NCBI RefSeq assembly: GCF_006385255.1 | Contig: NZ_VFJE01000055.1 | Location: 483,990-547,989 of the forward strand | Source: Flavobacterium microcysteis | GTDB lineage: Bacteria; Bacteroidota; Bacteroidia; Flavobacteriales; Flavobacteriaceae | Reading direction: 5' to 3' | Length of the DNA: 64,000 nt | In this document: positions 54,121 through 62,919 of the stretch, in pieces | How the letters are laid out: each line of letters starts with the position of its first letter | Numbering within the stretch: the first letter of the stretch is position 1 | Translations under genes and position numbers: made by a program | Notes under the pieces: model-generated | What the model was told of the DNA's origin: nothing | Databases searched by the model: none | The model's input: the letters and a program-made list of their open reading frames with translations, nothing else

Positions 54121-55785
54121 TTATTTGCTATAAGCCCGCTTTCTAAGGTAGGTAAACACTAATCCGAAAATAGCGAGAATGAGGATTGGTAATCCAACAG
54201 TTAGGAATTGGGTAAAGGTATAATTCTCAGAAACCTTTTTCTCATTTAGTAATGGAAGCTCTACATTTTTACCTCTTATGTTGATAAGTCCTGTATCATC
54301 CAACAAGTAGTTCATCGAATTCATCAGGAAATCTTTATTACCATATACTTGCTGTGTCCATTGGTCTATTCCGTTCTGTAAAGGTTTTTTGTTGACATAC
54401 GTATAATTGATAATATCGCCATCAGCAATCACAATCATTTTGTTGTCTTTTCCTTCGTCAGTAGCTTGATTCGCTTTAAATGGCTTCACACGGTTTTTAA
54501 AAGCAGATGTAAATTTACCTTCCAGCAACACGCCTAATGTTTGGTTTCCTTTGGAATATTCAGCTTCATTCAGCTCGTCCATAAACTGATGCAGGCTAAT
54601 TTCTATAGGAGTTCCCACAACTTTAGATTGAGGCGAGCTTTTAAGAAGTACTGTTTTTTTGATGTTGTTCTTTAAGGTATCAATCTGGTTGGCAAATTCT
54701 AGCTTAACCAAGTTGATGTTTTTATTAATTGGATGGTTTTCACCTGATTTTATGATTGGGGAATACAGCCAGTCAATAGGGAAGTCGCCTTTTTCAGAAC
54801 GGGCCGTAATAGGTGTCGACAGTAAATCTTCTACAAGATTATAATTGATTCGGATACCATATTTAAAGAACATATCATCAAGATTCAGTTCCATTGGTAA
54901 AGCCATAGCCGACTGCGATTCATTTTGAAGGTTGTCAATATCGGCCGCTACCTTATCAATAAGCCATAGCGTCTTGCCGCCATTCATAATATATTGGTCA
55001 AGAATATACTTTTCAGAATCAGTAAAAGCTTCAGTTGGTTTCGCAATAATCGCCGCATCAAAATGAGCCAGATTCTGCATGGTTTTGTTTGGGTCGTTGG
55101 CAAGCGAATCCAGATTGAATTCTCCAATCAGATAATACTCTTTTAAATTAAGAACATAATCAGCCAGGTATTTGTCATTAAGCTCACCGTTTCCTTTCAA
55201 TACGGCAATCTTTTTCTTTTCGGTTACGGCTAGTTTTGTAAGCGCATCTGTAAATGCAAATTCAAGCAATTGTACAGACTTGCTAATATTTTCATCGGCA
55301 TTGTTTCCAAAATTATTAACCAATAAAGGAACACGTACCGATTTGGTACCATAATTTGCAATGGCCCACGGAAAAACCTGTATCATGGATTTTTTTCCGT
55401 TTTTATTGCTTTGGATGTTAGTAGGAGTGAAGCCAAGTCCTGCCAATTCAGATACAAATTGCTCTGCTTTGGATTCATCGGCTAACGGATCCGTAAAATT
55501 AAAGATGATGTTGGAGTTATAGGCTCTGAATTCTTCAAGCATCTGTCTGGTTTCTCCCTGAAGACGTTTGAATTCAGGCGGAAACTGTCCATCAAGAAAT
55601 ACGTCAATATAAAGTGGCTTGTCGACTTTCTTGATCATGTCAAGCGTACTCTTCGACAAAGTATAACGTTTATCTTTTGTAAGGTCGAAACGCTTAAAAA
55701 AGAAATTTCCGGCAATGTTTACTGCAATTAAGGCAAGGATAATAATGCCTAGCTGTTTCGGACTTTTTTTCTTAGAGGCTTTCAT
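54121..55785 (-). CDS. gldG: gliding motility ABC transporter auxiliary protein GldG
   Basis: 554 residues. TM helix near the start (about 12-30), a large extracytoplasmic ABC-type-uncharacterised region with P-L-Y-I-D-V-F-L-D-G-Q-F-P-P-E-F, and a C-terminal TM helix (about 527-546, basic end). In F. johnsoniae GldA, GldF and GldG form an ABC transporter tied to gliding and T9SS function. Its ATG overlaps the stop of gldF (TAATG), so the two are coupled. gldA is not in the window. Confidence 0.93.
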   Translation of the reverse strand: MKASKKKSPKQLGIIILALIAVNIAGNFFFKRFDLTKDKRYTLSKSTLDMIKKVDKPLYIDVFLDGQFPPEFKRLQGETRQMLEEFRAYNSNIIFNFTDPLADESKAEQFVSELAGLGFTPTNIQSNKNGKKSMIQVFPWAIANYGTKSVRVPLLVNNFGNNADENISKSVQLLEFAFTDALTKLAVTEKKKIAVLKGNGELNDKYLADYVLNLKEYYLIGEFNLDSLANDPNKTMQNLAHFDAAIIAKPTEAFTDSEKYILDQYIMNGGKTLWLIDKVAADIDNLQNESQSAMALPMELNLDDMFFKYGIRINYNLVEDLLSTPITARSEKGDFPIDWLYSPIIKSGENHPINKNINLVKLEFANQIDTLKNNIKKTVLLKSSPQSKVVGTPIEISLHQFMDELNEAEYSKGNQTLGVLLEGKFTSAFKNRVKPFKANQATDEGKDNKMIVIADGDIINYTYVNKKPLQNGIDQWTQQVYGNKDFLMNSMNYLLDDTGLINIRGKNVELPLLNEKKVSENYTFTQFLTVGLPILILAIFGLVFTYLRKRAYSK

Positions 55786-56510
55786 TAGGATTTTAAAGAT
55801 TTAAGCTTAAAAGCTGTAAGAGATAAAAACAACACCGTAATACTTATAAAATAAAGAATGTCTCGTGTGTCCAAAACACCACGGCTCATACTTTTAAAAT
55901 GATAGTCCATACCTATAGAAGAAACGATAAGGTCAAATTCACCCGCATAGGTTGAAATACCGTCAAAACCAAAGTAAAATACAAAGCATAAAAGCACCGA
56001 AAGTATAAATGCCACAATTTGGTTTTCAGAAAGAGTCGAAGTAAAAATTCCTATAGCAGTATACGAAGCAATCAGGAATAGCAATCCAAAATACGAACCT
56101 AATGTACTTCCAAAATCTAAATTTCCTTCCGGATTTCCAAGATTGGAAATAACCATTACATATATAAGAGTAGGAATGATAGCTATTACGATCAAAAGGA
56201 AAGCACCCAAGAACTTGCCATTAATGATTTCCCAGATACCCAATGGCTTTGTAAAAAGCAATTCAATCGTTCCTTGTTTTTTCTCATCCGAAAAGCTTCT
56301 CATCGTTACAGCTGGAATAAGGAAAATCAAAATCCAGGGAGCTAATGTGAAAAACGGACTCAAATCAGCAAATCCCGAATTAGGAATATTAAAATCGCCT
56401 TCAAAAACCCAAAGGAAAAGTCCGTTGAGCAACAGAAAAATTGCAATCACCAAATAACCAATCGGCGAACCGAAAAAGGATTTGATTTCTCGTAGTAAAA
56501 TTGATTTCAT
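55785..56510 (-). CDS. gldF: gliding motility ABC transporter permease GldF
   Basis: 241 residues with six membrane helices, of the ABC-2 permease type. The start M-K-S-I-L-L-R-E-I-K-S-F-F-G-S-P-I-G-Y and F-S-D-E-K-K-Q-G-T-I-E-L-L are typical of GldF. It forms the membrane channel of the GldAFG transporter. Upstream on its strand is a 15-copy 7-bp tandem array (56548-56652). Confidence 0.93.
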   Translation of the reverse strand: MKSILLREIKSFFGSPIGYLVIAIFLLLNGLFLWVFEGDFNIPNSGFADLSPFFTLAPWILIFLIPAVTMRSFSDEKKQGTIELLFTKPLGIWEIINGKFLGAFLLIVIAIIPTLIYVMVISNLGNPEGNLDFGSTLGSYFGLLFLIASYTAIGIFTSTLSENQIVAFILSVLLCFVFYFGFDGISTYAGEFDLIVSSIGMDYHFKSMSRGVLDTRDILYFISITVLFLSLTAFKLKSLKS

Positions 56511-56547
56511 CTAATAGTTTATAGTTGATAGTGTTTAGTGGATAGTT

Positions 56548-56652
56548 GATTTCTGATTTCTGATTTCTGATTTCTGATTTCTGATTTCTGATTTCTGATT
56601 TCTGATTTCTGATTTCTGATTTCTGATTTCTGATTTCTGATTTCTGATTTCT
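56548..56652. repeat. perfect 15-copy heptamer tandem array (GATTTCT)n
   Basis: Fifteen uninterrupted copies of gatttct fill 105 bases, beginning 38 bases upstream of the gldF start codon. Units of 7 bases are prone to slipped-strand change. The minus-strand reading frame across it (N-Q-K-S-E-I-R repeats) is a by-product, not a gene. Confidence 0.95.
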
Positions 56653-56677
56653 GATTCTTCGATAACGGGGCAAGTTA

Positions 56678-56797
56678 CACCAAAAATCTAAAATCTTAAA
56701 TCATAACTCCAAAATTCTAAAATCCAAATAAAGATCTAAAATCCCAAATCTAAAATCATAGATCTAAAATCTAAAATCCTAAATCATAGATCCCAAA
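56678..56797. repeat. degenerate 'aaatctaaaatc' repeat array
   Basis: About ten imperfect units of a(a/t)atc(t/c)(a/t)aaatc continue from the heptamer array to the next gene. Same type as 16020-16070. Confidence 0.8.
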
Positions 56798-57094
56798 TCA
56801 TTCAAGCGTCGCAAGCTTATCCACACTCCAAGCCTCAGGCTTGTCATTAAATAATTTTTTGGTAAATGTCCAGATGCTATCAAAAAGGGCAGATTTTCTA
56901 TAGTTTTCTAAATCCTCTTCGGTTTCCCAATAACTATAAGTAAAAAAAATACTCTTGTTGTTTTTGTCCTGGTACAATTCTAGAAAACGATTTCCAGGCG
57001 CATTTCGTATTTTTTCTTTCATTAATTCGAAATTTTCTAAAAAAGCGGGAATGTTTTCTTCGTGGAAAGACAATTTTACAATTCGTACAAACAT
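56798..57094 (-). CDS. antibiotic biosynthesis monooxygenase (ABM) domain protein
   Basis: 98 residues with the dimeric ferredoxin-like ABM fold: V-R-I-V-K-L-S-F, E-L-Y-Q-D-K-N-N, and Y-S-Y-W-E-T-E-E-D-L-E-N-Y-R-K-S. Members include small monooxygenases and haem- or quinone-handling proteins; substrate unknown. It lies between two repeat blocks. Confidence 0.85.
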   Translation of the reverse strand: MFVRIVKLSFHEENIPAFLENFELMKEKIRNAPGNRFLELYQDKNNKSIFFTYSYWETEEDLENYRKSALFDSIWTFTKKLFNDKPEAWSVDKLATLE

Positions 57095-57107
57095 AGTTTT
57101 GTGATAT

Positions 57108-57140
57108 GTGATTTAAGATTTAAGATTTATGATTTATGAT
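57108..57140. repeat. short 'gatttaagatttatg' repeats
   Basis: Four to five imperfect units in the orientation opposite to the array at 56678-56797, just upstream of the ABM gene on its strand. Confidence 0.6.
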
Positions 57141-57190
57141 TTTTCTAGTGCGTAAAGCTTACTGCCTACAGCATAAAGCCACATATAAAG

Positions 57191-58018
57191 CTAAATAAAA
57201 TTAATACTGACAAAATCACGGTACTTTAAACCCAATAAACTCGAAGCGCCACCAACAGAATTAGGGTTGCTGCGGTATATCGCAATTTCCAAAAAACCAG
57301 CTTCGTTGAAAAGAGCCAATTCTTTTCCTTCGTAAAATTTGATGGAATTCTGCTCAAAATTAACAATCGAAGAATAATTAGGAAGTATAGTTCGTAACTT
57401 ATAATTCTTAAAGTTTACTTCATATTTTCTTCCTTTCCCAACTTTAGTGAAAAGCTGCTTGGAAATATTGGTTACCACATTGCCAAAATGATCAATATAG
57501 ATAGCATAGCCTTTTATGCTACTGTTATCTTGACTGACCACAGCTTGCAGTTCTGTGACTTCTTTTATTTTAGTAATCTCTTTTCCGATAACATTAAGCA
57601 ATCCGCCTCTTGCCAGGTGGCAGGCCACGGTTACAAAAACGTCCATAGCCGTAGCATTGATACCCAGTCGGTCGTGTATATTAATCGAAACAATTTTCTG
57701 TGGAATGATTTTTTGAATCAACAGGCTCAATATGCCATTATCAGCACAAATAAAGTACTGGTCGTTCCATTGCATTGCAATATGCTGCGTTTCGGGATGC
57801 AGTTCTGAATCTACACCTATAATATGTACAGTACCTTTTGGAAAGCTCTGATAGGAGGAGCCAATCATATAACTGGCCTCGGAAACATTAAACAAGTCAA
57901 TTTCATGTGAGATGTCCACAATCCTGGCTTCAGGATATTCAGAATAAATTTTACCCTTTAAAGAACCGACAAAGTGGTCTTTGTATCCAAAATCGGTCGT
58001 GAGGGTAATTATTGACAT
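57191..58018 (-). CDS. SAM hydrolase / SAM hydroxide adenosyltransferase (DUF62)
   Basis: 275 residues. The N-terminal motif L-T-T-D-F-G-Y-K-D-H-F-V-G-S-L-K-G and the middle H-I-I-G-V-D-S-E define the DUF62 fold shared with fluorinase and chlorinase. Typical bacterial members split SAM to adenosine and methionine using water. No halogenation-specific insertion is visible, so hydrolase is preferred. Divergent from phoH. Confidence 0.88.
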   Translation of the reverse strand: MSIITLTTDFGYKDHFVGSLKGKIYSEYPEARIVDISHEIDLFNVSEASYMIGSSYQSFPKGTVHIIGVDSELHPETQHIAMQWNDQYFICADNGILSLLIQKIIPQKIVSINIHDRLGINATAMDVFVTVACHLARGGLLNVIGKEITKIKEVTELQAVVSQDNSSIKGYAIYIDHFGNVVTNISKQLFTKVGKGRKYEVNFKNYKLRTILPNYSSIVNFEQNSIKFYEGKELALFNEAGFLEIAIYRSNPNSVGGASSLLGLKYRDFVSINFI

Positions 58019-58124
58019 AAAATTGTTTATAACATTAACGCCAGTGCGCCTAAATTTTTATTAAATTTGAGATATGCAAAGCTAACAAAATAGCCAGATA
58101 ATTTTTAATTTAATACTATAGCTT

Positions 58125-59075
58125 TTGAACGAAAGAACCATCGAATTAGTAGATATTGCTCCAAAAGATTTTTGGGGCGCTCAAGACTCTCATCTTGAAA
58201 CTATTAGGAAATACTACCCTAAATTAAAAATTGTTGCCAGAGGAACTACGATTAAAGCTTTTGGAGAAAAAGAAGTTTTAGACGAGTTCGAAAATCGCTT
58301 CCAGCGTCTGATGCTCCATTTCTCCCGATATAACAATATTGATGATAACGTTATTGAAAGAGTTATTGAAGGTGGCGTCCAACAGATTGAAAGAATGGGT
58401 GACCATGATAAAATTCTTGTGCATGGCGTTGGCGGAAAGATAATCAAGGCAATGACGCCAAATCAGCAGCTGCTTGTAGATAACGTAAACAAAAACGATA
58501 TGGTTTTTGCCGTAGGTCCTGCCGGAACAGGAAAAACCTATACAGGTGTAGCAATGGCAGTAAAGGCATTAAAAGAGAAACAGGTCAAAAGAATTATCCT
58601 TACGCGTCCGGCTGTAGAAGCTGGCGAGAACTTAGGATTCCTTCCTGGCGATATGAAAGAAAAGCTGGATCCTTACATGCAGCCTTTGTATGATGCGCTT
58701 CGGGATATGCTACCAAATGAAAAACTGGAAGACTATATCACAAAAGGAATCATACAAATTGCGCCTTTGGCTTTTATGCGTGGGCGTACACTTGACAATG
58801 CATTTGTAATTCTCGATGAAGCTCAGAATACGACACATTCACAGATGAAGATGTTCCTGACACGTATGGGGAAAAATGCCAAATTCATGATTACGGGTGA
58901 TCCAGGACAGGTCGATTTGCCAAGAAGAACAATTTCCGGATTAAAAGAAGCCTTGTTGATATTAAAAGATGTCGACGGTATAGGAATCATTTATCTTGAT
59001 GATAAAGATATTGTTCGTCACAGATTAGTTAAGAAAGTAATTGATGCCTATAAGAAAATTGAAAATCACGATTAA
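58125..59075 (+). CDS. PhoH family ATPase
   Basis: 316 residues. P-loop G-P-A-G-T-G-K-T near 128-135 and Walker B F-V-I-L-D-E-A-Q-N near 226-234, preceded by a KH-like N-terminal region. PhoH-like proteins are cytosolic ATPases related to helicases, linked to RNA metabolism. The frame opens with TTG (58125), and the first ATG in frame comes only after about 60 residues of conserved PhoH sequence, so TTG is the likely start. Confidence 0.9.
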   Translation: MNERTIELVDIAPKDFWGAQDSHLETIRKYYPKLKIVARGTTIKAFGEKEVLDEFENRFQRLMLHFSRYNNIDDNVIERVIEGGVQQIERMGDHDKILVHGVGGKIIKAMTPNQQLLVDNVNKNDMVFAVGPAGTGKTYTGVAMAVKALKEKQVKRIILTRPAVEAGENLGFLPGDMKEKLDPYMQPLYDALRDMLPNEKLEDYITKGIIQIAPLAFMRGRTLDNAFVILDEAQNTTHSQMKMFLTRMGKNAKFMITGDPGQVDLPRRTISGLKEALLILKDVDGIGIIYLDDKDIVRHRLVKKVIDAYKKIENHD

Positions 59076-59105
59076 GATATAAGAGTGATATTTTAACAAA
59101 AAAGC

Positions 59106-59138
59106 AAAGCAATACGCAAATAAGTGTATTGCTTTTTT
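59106..59138 (+). terminator. terminator of phoH
   Basis: 10-bp perfect stem (59106-59115 aaagcaatac, 59126-59135) followed by a T tract, 30 bases after the stop. Confidence 0.8.
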
Positions 59139-59167
59139 GTTTTTTATTACGGTAAAGCATAATTTGT

Positions 59168-59175
59168 TACATTTG
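59168..59175 (+). promoter_or_regulatory. promoter -7 element (TACATTTG)
   Basis: TACATTTG matches TAnnTTTG 26 bases before ATG 59202. No TTTG box at the usual 19-20 base distance. Confidence 0.5.
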
Positions 59176-59201
59176 ATACATAATATTTAAACCCTCATAT
59201 T

Positions 59202-59996
59202 ATGAAAAAAATTACTTTATTACTTTTTATGTTTTTTCTGGGAGCGTTGGCTTCTTATGCGCAACACTCCTGTACCAATGCTGTAGCAATTACGAATGGT
59301 TATACTGTTTCAAATGTTACAACGCCTGGTGCCGGTGCCGGTAGCCCTGCGGCGTGGGTTACTCAGTCAATTGATTGTCAGGGAACAGGAGGAATTAGCA
59401 GTACTTTAGGGACCAATTCTACCTGTTGGAATCAAGTATTTGATTCAGCTGGTGACGATTATTTATTTTCGTATACGACGGGAGCAACGGCGGGAGAATC
59501 TATTTTTTTTGAAATCCGTATCAGACAAAGCTATATGGGGATAATGGCATTTACAGATTGTAACGGTACCTCTATTTCAGGTTGTCTTTCAGGGGCTTAC
59601 GCAGCCGGCATTACCAATCCGGCGACACTTTCTGTTTCTGCTACTAATCTTCAGGCCAACCAGACCATATATATAGGAGTGGGAGTTTGGTCACTTCCTG
59701 ATAATTTAGATTTTGATGTTACAAACTTCACGGTTACACCTCCGGCATTAGGAGTTGATAATTTGCAACAGGATGAGATAAAATTATTTCCTAACCCAGT
59801 TGCTGATATGCTAAACATATCAGGGCTAAAAGATGTTTCTAATGTTGCTATTTATAATATGCTAGGACAAGAAGTAATTAAACAAAGCAAATTAGAAAAA
59901 GAACAAGTTGATGTTTCTGACCTTGCTCCGGGAACCTATTTAGTTAAGATAAATACAGATATTACTACCGAAACCTATAAGATTATAAAAAAATAA
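59202..59996 (+). CDS. T9SS type A sorting domain-containing secreted protein
   Basis: 264 residues. Signal peptide (M-K-K-I-T-L-L-L-F, ending S-Y-A-Q), a ~150-residue beta-rich domain with six cysteines and Thr/Gly-rich strands (I-F-F-E-I-R-I-R), then a C-terminal sorting domain (about 185-264): L-F-P-N-P-V-A-D-M-L-N-I-S, V-A-I-Y-N-M-L-G-Q-E-V, L-A-P-G-T-Y-L-V-K-I, ending I-I-K-K. It should be secreted by the T9SS whose gliding genes lie nearby. The function of the beta-domain is unknown. Confidence 0.88.
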   Translation: MKKITLLLFMFFLGALASYAQHSCTNAVAITNGYTVSNVTTPGAGAGSPAAWVTQSIDCQGTGGISSTLGTNSTCWNQVFDSAGDDYLFSYTTGATAGESIFFEIRIRQSYMGIMAFTDCNGTSISGCLSGAYAAGITNPATLSVSATNLQANQTIYIGVGVWSLPDNLDFDVTNFTVTPPALGVDNLQQDEIKLFPNPVADMLNISGLKDVSNVAIYNMLGQEVIKQSKLEKEQVDVSDLAPGTYLVKINTDITTETYKIIKK

Positions 59997-60030
59997 GATC
60001 GCAGTTTTAAAACAAAACAATAAAATGAGT

Positions 60031-60078
60031 AAGGCTCGGAAGTACCAATTATAGGTATTATTTCGAGCCTTTTCTTTT
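60031..60078. terminator. terminator between the T9SS protein gene and purC
   Basis: Stem aaggctcg (60031-60038) / cgagcctt (60064-60071), with inner pairing, then ttctttt. The T tract also contains the TTTG box of the purC promoter. Confidence 0.75.
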
Positions 60079-60107
60079 GTGTATCTCTGCCAAACGAATT
60101 ACTTTTG
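60076..60107 (+). promoter_or_regulatory. promoter of purC (TTTG-N20-TACTTTTG)
   Basis: TTTG at 60076-60079 and TACTTTTG at 60100-60107 with a 20-base spacer. ATG 60141 follows 33 bases later. This supports the shorter purC start. Confidence 0.75.
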
Positions 60108-60140
60108 CATCTTTACAAACAACAACACAACAACCATAAA

Positions 60141-61091
60141 ATGAACAACACAATAACGACTACCAATTTTAATTTTCCGAAGCAAAAATCCGTCTACAGA
60201 GGAAAAGTCCGTGAAGTATACAATATTAATGACGAGCTTTTGGTAATGATTGCTACTGATAGGCTTTCGGCTTTTGATGTGGTATTACCAAAAGGAATTC
60301 CATACAAAGGGCAAATCCTAAACCAGATTGCAACCCGATTTATGGAAATGACTTCACATCTTGTACCAAACTGGTTGATTGCATCACCAGATCCAAATGT
60401 AGCAATTGGCCATCTTTGTGAACCATTTAAAGTCGAAATGGTCATTCGTGGTTATTTGTCTGGTCATGCTGCAAGAGAATATGCTGCTGGCAAAAGAGAA
60501 ATCTGTGGGGTTGCAATGCCTGATGGTATGAAAGAGAATGATAAATTCCCGGAACCGATTATTACGCCAACAACTAAGGCGGATAATGGAGAACACGATG
60601 AAGATATTTCCAGAGAGGCAATTTTAGAAAATGGAATTGTATCTAAAGAAGATTATGAAGTATTGGAAAATTATACCAGAGTACTTTATAATAAAGGTAC
60701 TGAGATTGCTGCAGATAGAGGTTTGATTCTGGTGGATACTAAATATGAGTTTGGTAAAACCAAAGAAGGGAAAATTGTCCTGATTGATGAAATTAATACA
60801 CCAGATTCTTCAAGATATTTTTATAAAGAGGGTTACGAAGAAAGACAAGAGAGAGGCGAGTCACAAAAACAGCTGTCAAAAGAATTCGTAAGACAATGGC
60901 TTATTGCAAATGGTTTTCAAGGCAAAGAAGGACAGCAGATTCCTGAAATGACAGAAGAATATGTGGAATCGGTTTCAGAAAGATATATCGAACTTTATGA
61001 GAATATTTTAAGAGAGGAATTTTTTAAAGCAGACATATCCAACATTAACGAGCGTATCGAAAAAAATGTACTCGAATTTTTAAGTAAATAA
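60141..61091 (+). CDS. purC: phosphoribosylaminoimidazole-succinocarboxamide synthase
   Basis: 316 residues from ATG 60141; an in-frame ATG at 60105 overlaps the promoter and is rejected. Motifs: Y-R-G-K-V-R-E-V-Y (ATP loop), [40 protein letters not shown]. It ligates aspartate to CAIR in purine synthesis using ATP. It is a single-gene unit with its own promoter and terminator. Confidence 0.95.
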   Translation: MNNTITTTNFNFPKQKSVYRGKVREVYNINDELLVMIATDRLSAFDVVLPKGIPYKGQILNQIATRFMEMTSHLVPNWLIASPDPNVAIGHLCEPFKVEMVIRGYLSGHAAREYAAGKREICGVAMPDGMKENDKFPEPIITPTTKADNGEHDEDISREAILENGIVSKEDYEVLENYTRVLYNKGTEIAADRGLILVDTKYEFGKTKEGKIVLIDEINTPDSSRYFYKEGYEERQERGESQKQLSKEFVRQWLIANGFQGKEGQQIPEMTEEYVESVSERYIELYENILREEFFKADISNINERIEKNVLEFLSK

Positions 61092-61116
61092 TCTAACATA
61101 ATCATAATTCTCTGAT

Positions 61117-61140
61117 AACCACGCTTTGCGTGGTTTTTTT
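61117..61140 (+). terminator. terminator of purC
   Basis: Stem aaccacgc (61117-61124) / gcgtggtt (61128-61135) with a 3-base loop and a T tract, a textbook intrinsic terminator. Confidence 0.88.
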
Positions 61141-61285
61141 GTTCTTTGTAGTGTGTAAAATGACAAGTGTATCAGCCTTTAAATGTTAAAGTTATGTTAG
61201 AAAAATAAAATACTGTAACAAAAGAAAAAATCGGTCGTCTATTAATTAACAATCAAATCAAAAAATAATTTAAAACACAATCATC

Positions 61286-61672
61286 ATGAAAAAATCAATC
61301 GTTTATTTAGGAATTGCATTACTTGCATTTGGAAATGTTGCTATCGCAGCTAACACTAATTCCCTAACAGAAAACACTGTTGTTGTAAAAGCTAAAAACG
61401 TAAGTCCTTTATGTCAGGCTATCGCTAAAGGTGACGTTGAAACTGTAAAAAGAATGATAGAGTTCGGTACAGACGTAAACGCTACTTCAAACGGAATGAC
61501 TCCATTAATGTTTGCTGCACGTTACAACAAGGTTGAAATCGTGAAATTGCTTTTAGAAAGCGGAGCGAAAGTAAACACAAAAGATGAAAAAGGATTTACA
61601 GCATTAAAACATGCTGAGCTTTCAAATGCTACAGACGCTGCAGAAGCTATAAAAGCCCATAAAAAAGCTTAA
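61286..61672 (+). CDS. secreted ankyrin-repeat protein
   Basis: 128 residues. Signal peptide (M-K-K-S-I-V-Y-L-G-I-A, cleavage near A-I-A-A-N), then two to three ankyrin repeats (M-I-E-F-G-T-D-V-N-A-T-S-N-G-M-T-P-L-M-F-A-A-R; L-L-L-E-S-G-A-K-V-N-T-K-D). Periplasmic ankyrin proteins of this size occur widely in Flavobacteria, sometimes near catalase; partner unknown here. It ends at a shared terminator. Confidence 0.82.
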   Translation: MKKSIVYLGIALLAFGNVAIAANTNSLTENTVVVKAKNVSPLCQAIAKGDVETVKRMIEFGTDVNATSNGMTPLMFAARYNKVEIVKLLLESGAKVNTKDEKGFTALKHAELSNATDAAEAIKAHKKA

Positions 61673-61690
61673 GAAATCATCAATCAAAAT

Positions 61691-61725
61691 AAAGTCCCGC
61701 TATCTCATCAATAGCGGGACTTTTT
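61691..61725. terminator. bidirectional terminator
   Basis: 13-bp perfect stem aaagtcccgctat / atagcgggacttt (61691-61703, 61711-61723) with a T tract, between the convergent ankyrin and M42 peptidase genes. Confidence 0.9.
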
Positions 61726-61746
61726 GTTTTATATAATATAAAGGTG

Positions 61747-62838
61747 TTATTTGCTGAAGTAGGTAAACGTTTCTTTGTCCTTAATTTTAAGCAAGGATTC
61801 ATAAATAAGCTTTATTACATTTTCTACGTCATCACGATGAACCATTTCTACAGTAGTATGCATATAACGGAGTGGTAAAGAAATTAATGCAGAAGCAACA
61901 CCACCGTTACTGTATGCAAAAGCATCCGTATCAGTTCCGGTAACTCTTGAAGAAGCTAATCTTTGGAAAGGGATTTTCTTTTCTTCAGCCGTATCCAGGA
62001 TTAATTCTCTAAGATTGTTTTGAACAGCTGGAGCATAAGTTACAACAGGCCCTTTTCCTATTTGAGTATCACCTTCAATTTTTTTGTCAATCATTGGTGT
62101 AGTCGAATCGTGGCAAACATCGGTAACAATTGCAACATTAGGTCGGATTGTTTTGGTAATCATTTCTGCACCACGTAAGCCTACTTCTTCCTGAACAGAA
62201 TTAGTAATATACAATCCGAAAGGCAGTTTCTTTTTGTTTTCATGAAGCAGTCGTGCTACTTCAGCAATCATAAAGCCGCCAATTCGATTGTCAATCGCCC
62301 GACAAACAAATTTGTTTTCGTTCAATACCATAAAATCATCAGGATAGGTAATGACACAGCCAACATGAACGCCAAGCTTTTCAACCTCTTCTTTTGTTTC
62401 GCATCCGCAGTCAATGAAAATATTGTCGATTCTTGCGCCTTCTTCTTTCCCGCGATTTCGGGTATGGATTGCCGGCCAGCCAAAAACGCCTTTAACAATT
62501 CCGTTTTTGGTATGAATATTGACACGTTTTGAAGGAGCAATCATGTGGTCAGAACCACCATTGCGAATTACATAAATTAAACCGTTATCAGTAATATAAT
62601 TGACATACCATGAAATTTCATCAGCATGACCTTCGATTACGACCTTATAGTCTGCTTCAGGGTTGATGATTCCGACAGCAGTTCCATAGGTATCCGTAAT
62701 AAAAGTATCAACGTATGGTTTTAGATAGTCCATCCAGATTTTTTGACCGCTGGATTCATATCCGGTAGGCGATGCATTATTAAGGTAGTTTTCCAAAAAG
62801 TCAAGAGAAGACTTCTTTAGTATAGATTTTGATGCCAT
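61747..62838 (-). CDS. M42 family aminopeptidase
   Basis: 363 residues. Metal and catalytic residues of M42: E-G-H-A-D-E (His), C-R-A-I-D-N-R-I-G-G (bridging Asp), Q-E-E-V-G-L-R-G (general base Glu), V-T-D-V-C-H-D-S (Asp), and H-T-T-V-E-M-V-H (His). These dinuclear-metal enzymes form large tetrahedral assemblies that trim peptides in the cytosol. Some relatives are annotated as endoglucanase, but the peptidase motifs are intact. Confidence 0.9.
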   Translation of the reverse strand: MASKSILKKSSLDFLENYLNNASPTGYESSGQKIWMDYLKPYVDTFITDTYGTAVGIINPEADYKVVIEGHADEISWYVNYITDNGLIYVIRNGGSDHMIAPSKRVNIHTKNGIVKGVFGWPAIHTRNRGKEEGARIDNIFIDCGCETKEEVEKLGVHVGCVITYPDDFMVLNENKFVCRAIDNRIGGFMIAEVARLLHENKKKLPFGLYITNSVQEEVGLRGAEMITKTIRPNVAIVTDVCHDSTTPMIDKKIEGDTQIGKGPVVTYAPAVQNNLRELILDTAEEKKIPFQRLASSRVTGTDTDAFAYSNGGVASALISLPLRYMHTTVEMVHRDDVENVIKLIYESLLKIKDKETFTYFSK

Positions 62839-62919
62839 ATGATTATTTTTTGCTAAAATATAAATTTGAAATTACAGTTATCCATATATTATATAATTTT
62901 ACACAACAAATCAAACTTA

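Noticed and set aside
56401..56673. Minus-strand reading frame encoding repeated N-Q-K-S-E-I-R
   Set aside because: It exists only because a 7-bp repeat of 105 bases (a multiple of three) stays open in one frame; it overlaps gldF and has no protein family features.
56548..56797. Regular repeats resembling a CRISPR array
   Set aside because: The units are 7-12 bases and contiguous, with no unique spacers and no cas genes nearby.
57191..58018. Fluorinase or chlorinase
   Set aside because: The DUF62 fold is shared, but nothing specific to halogenases is seen; the hydrolase role is the usual one in this group.
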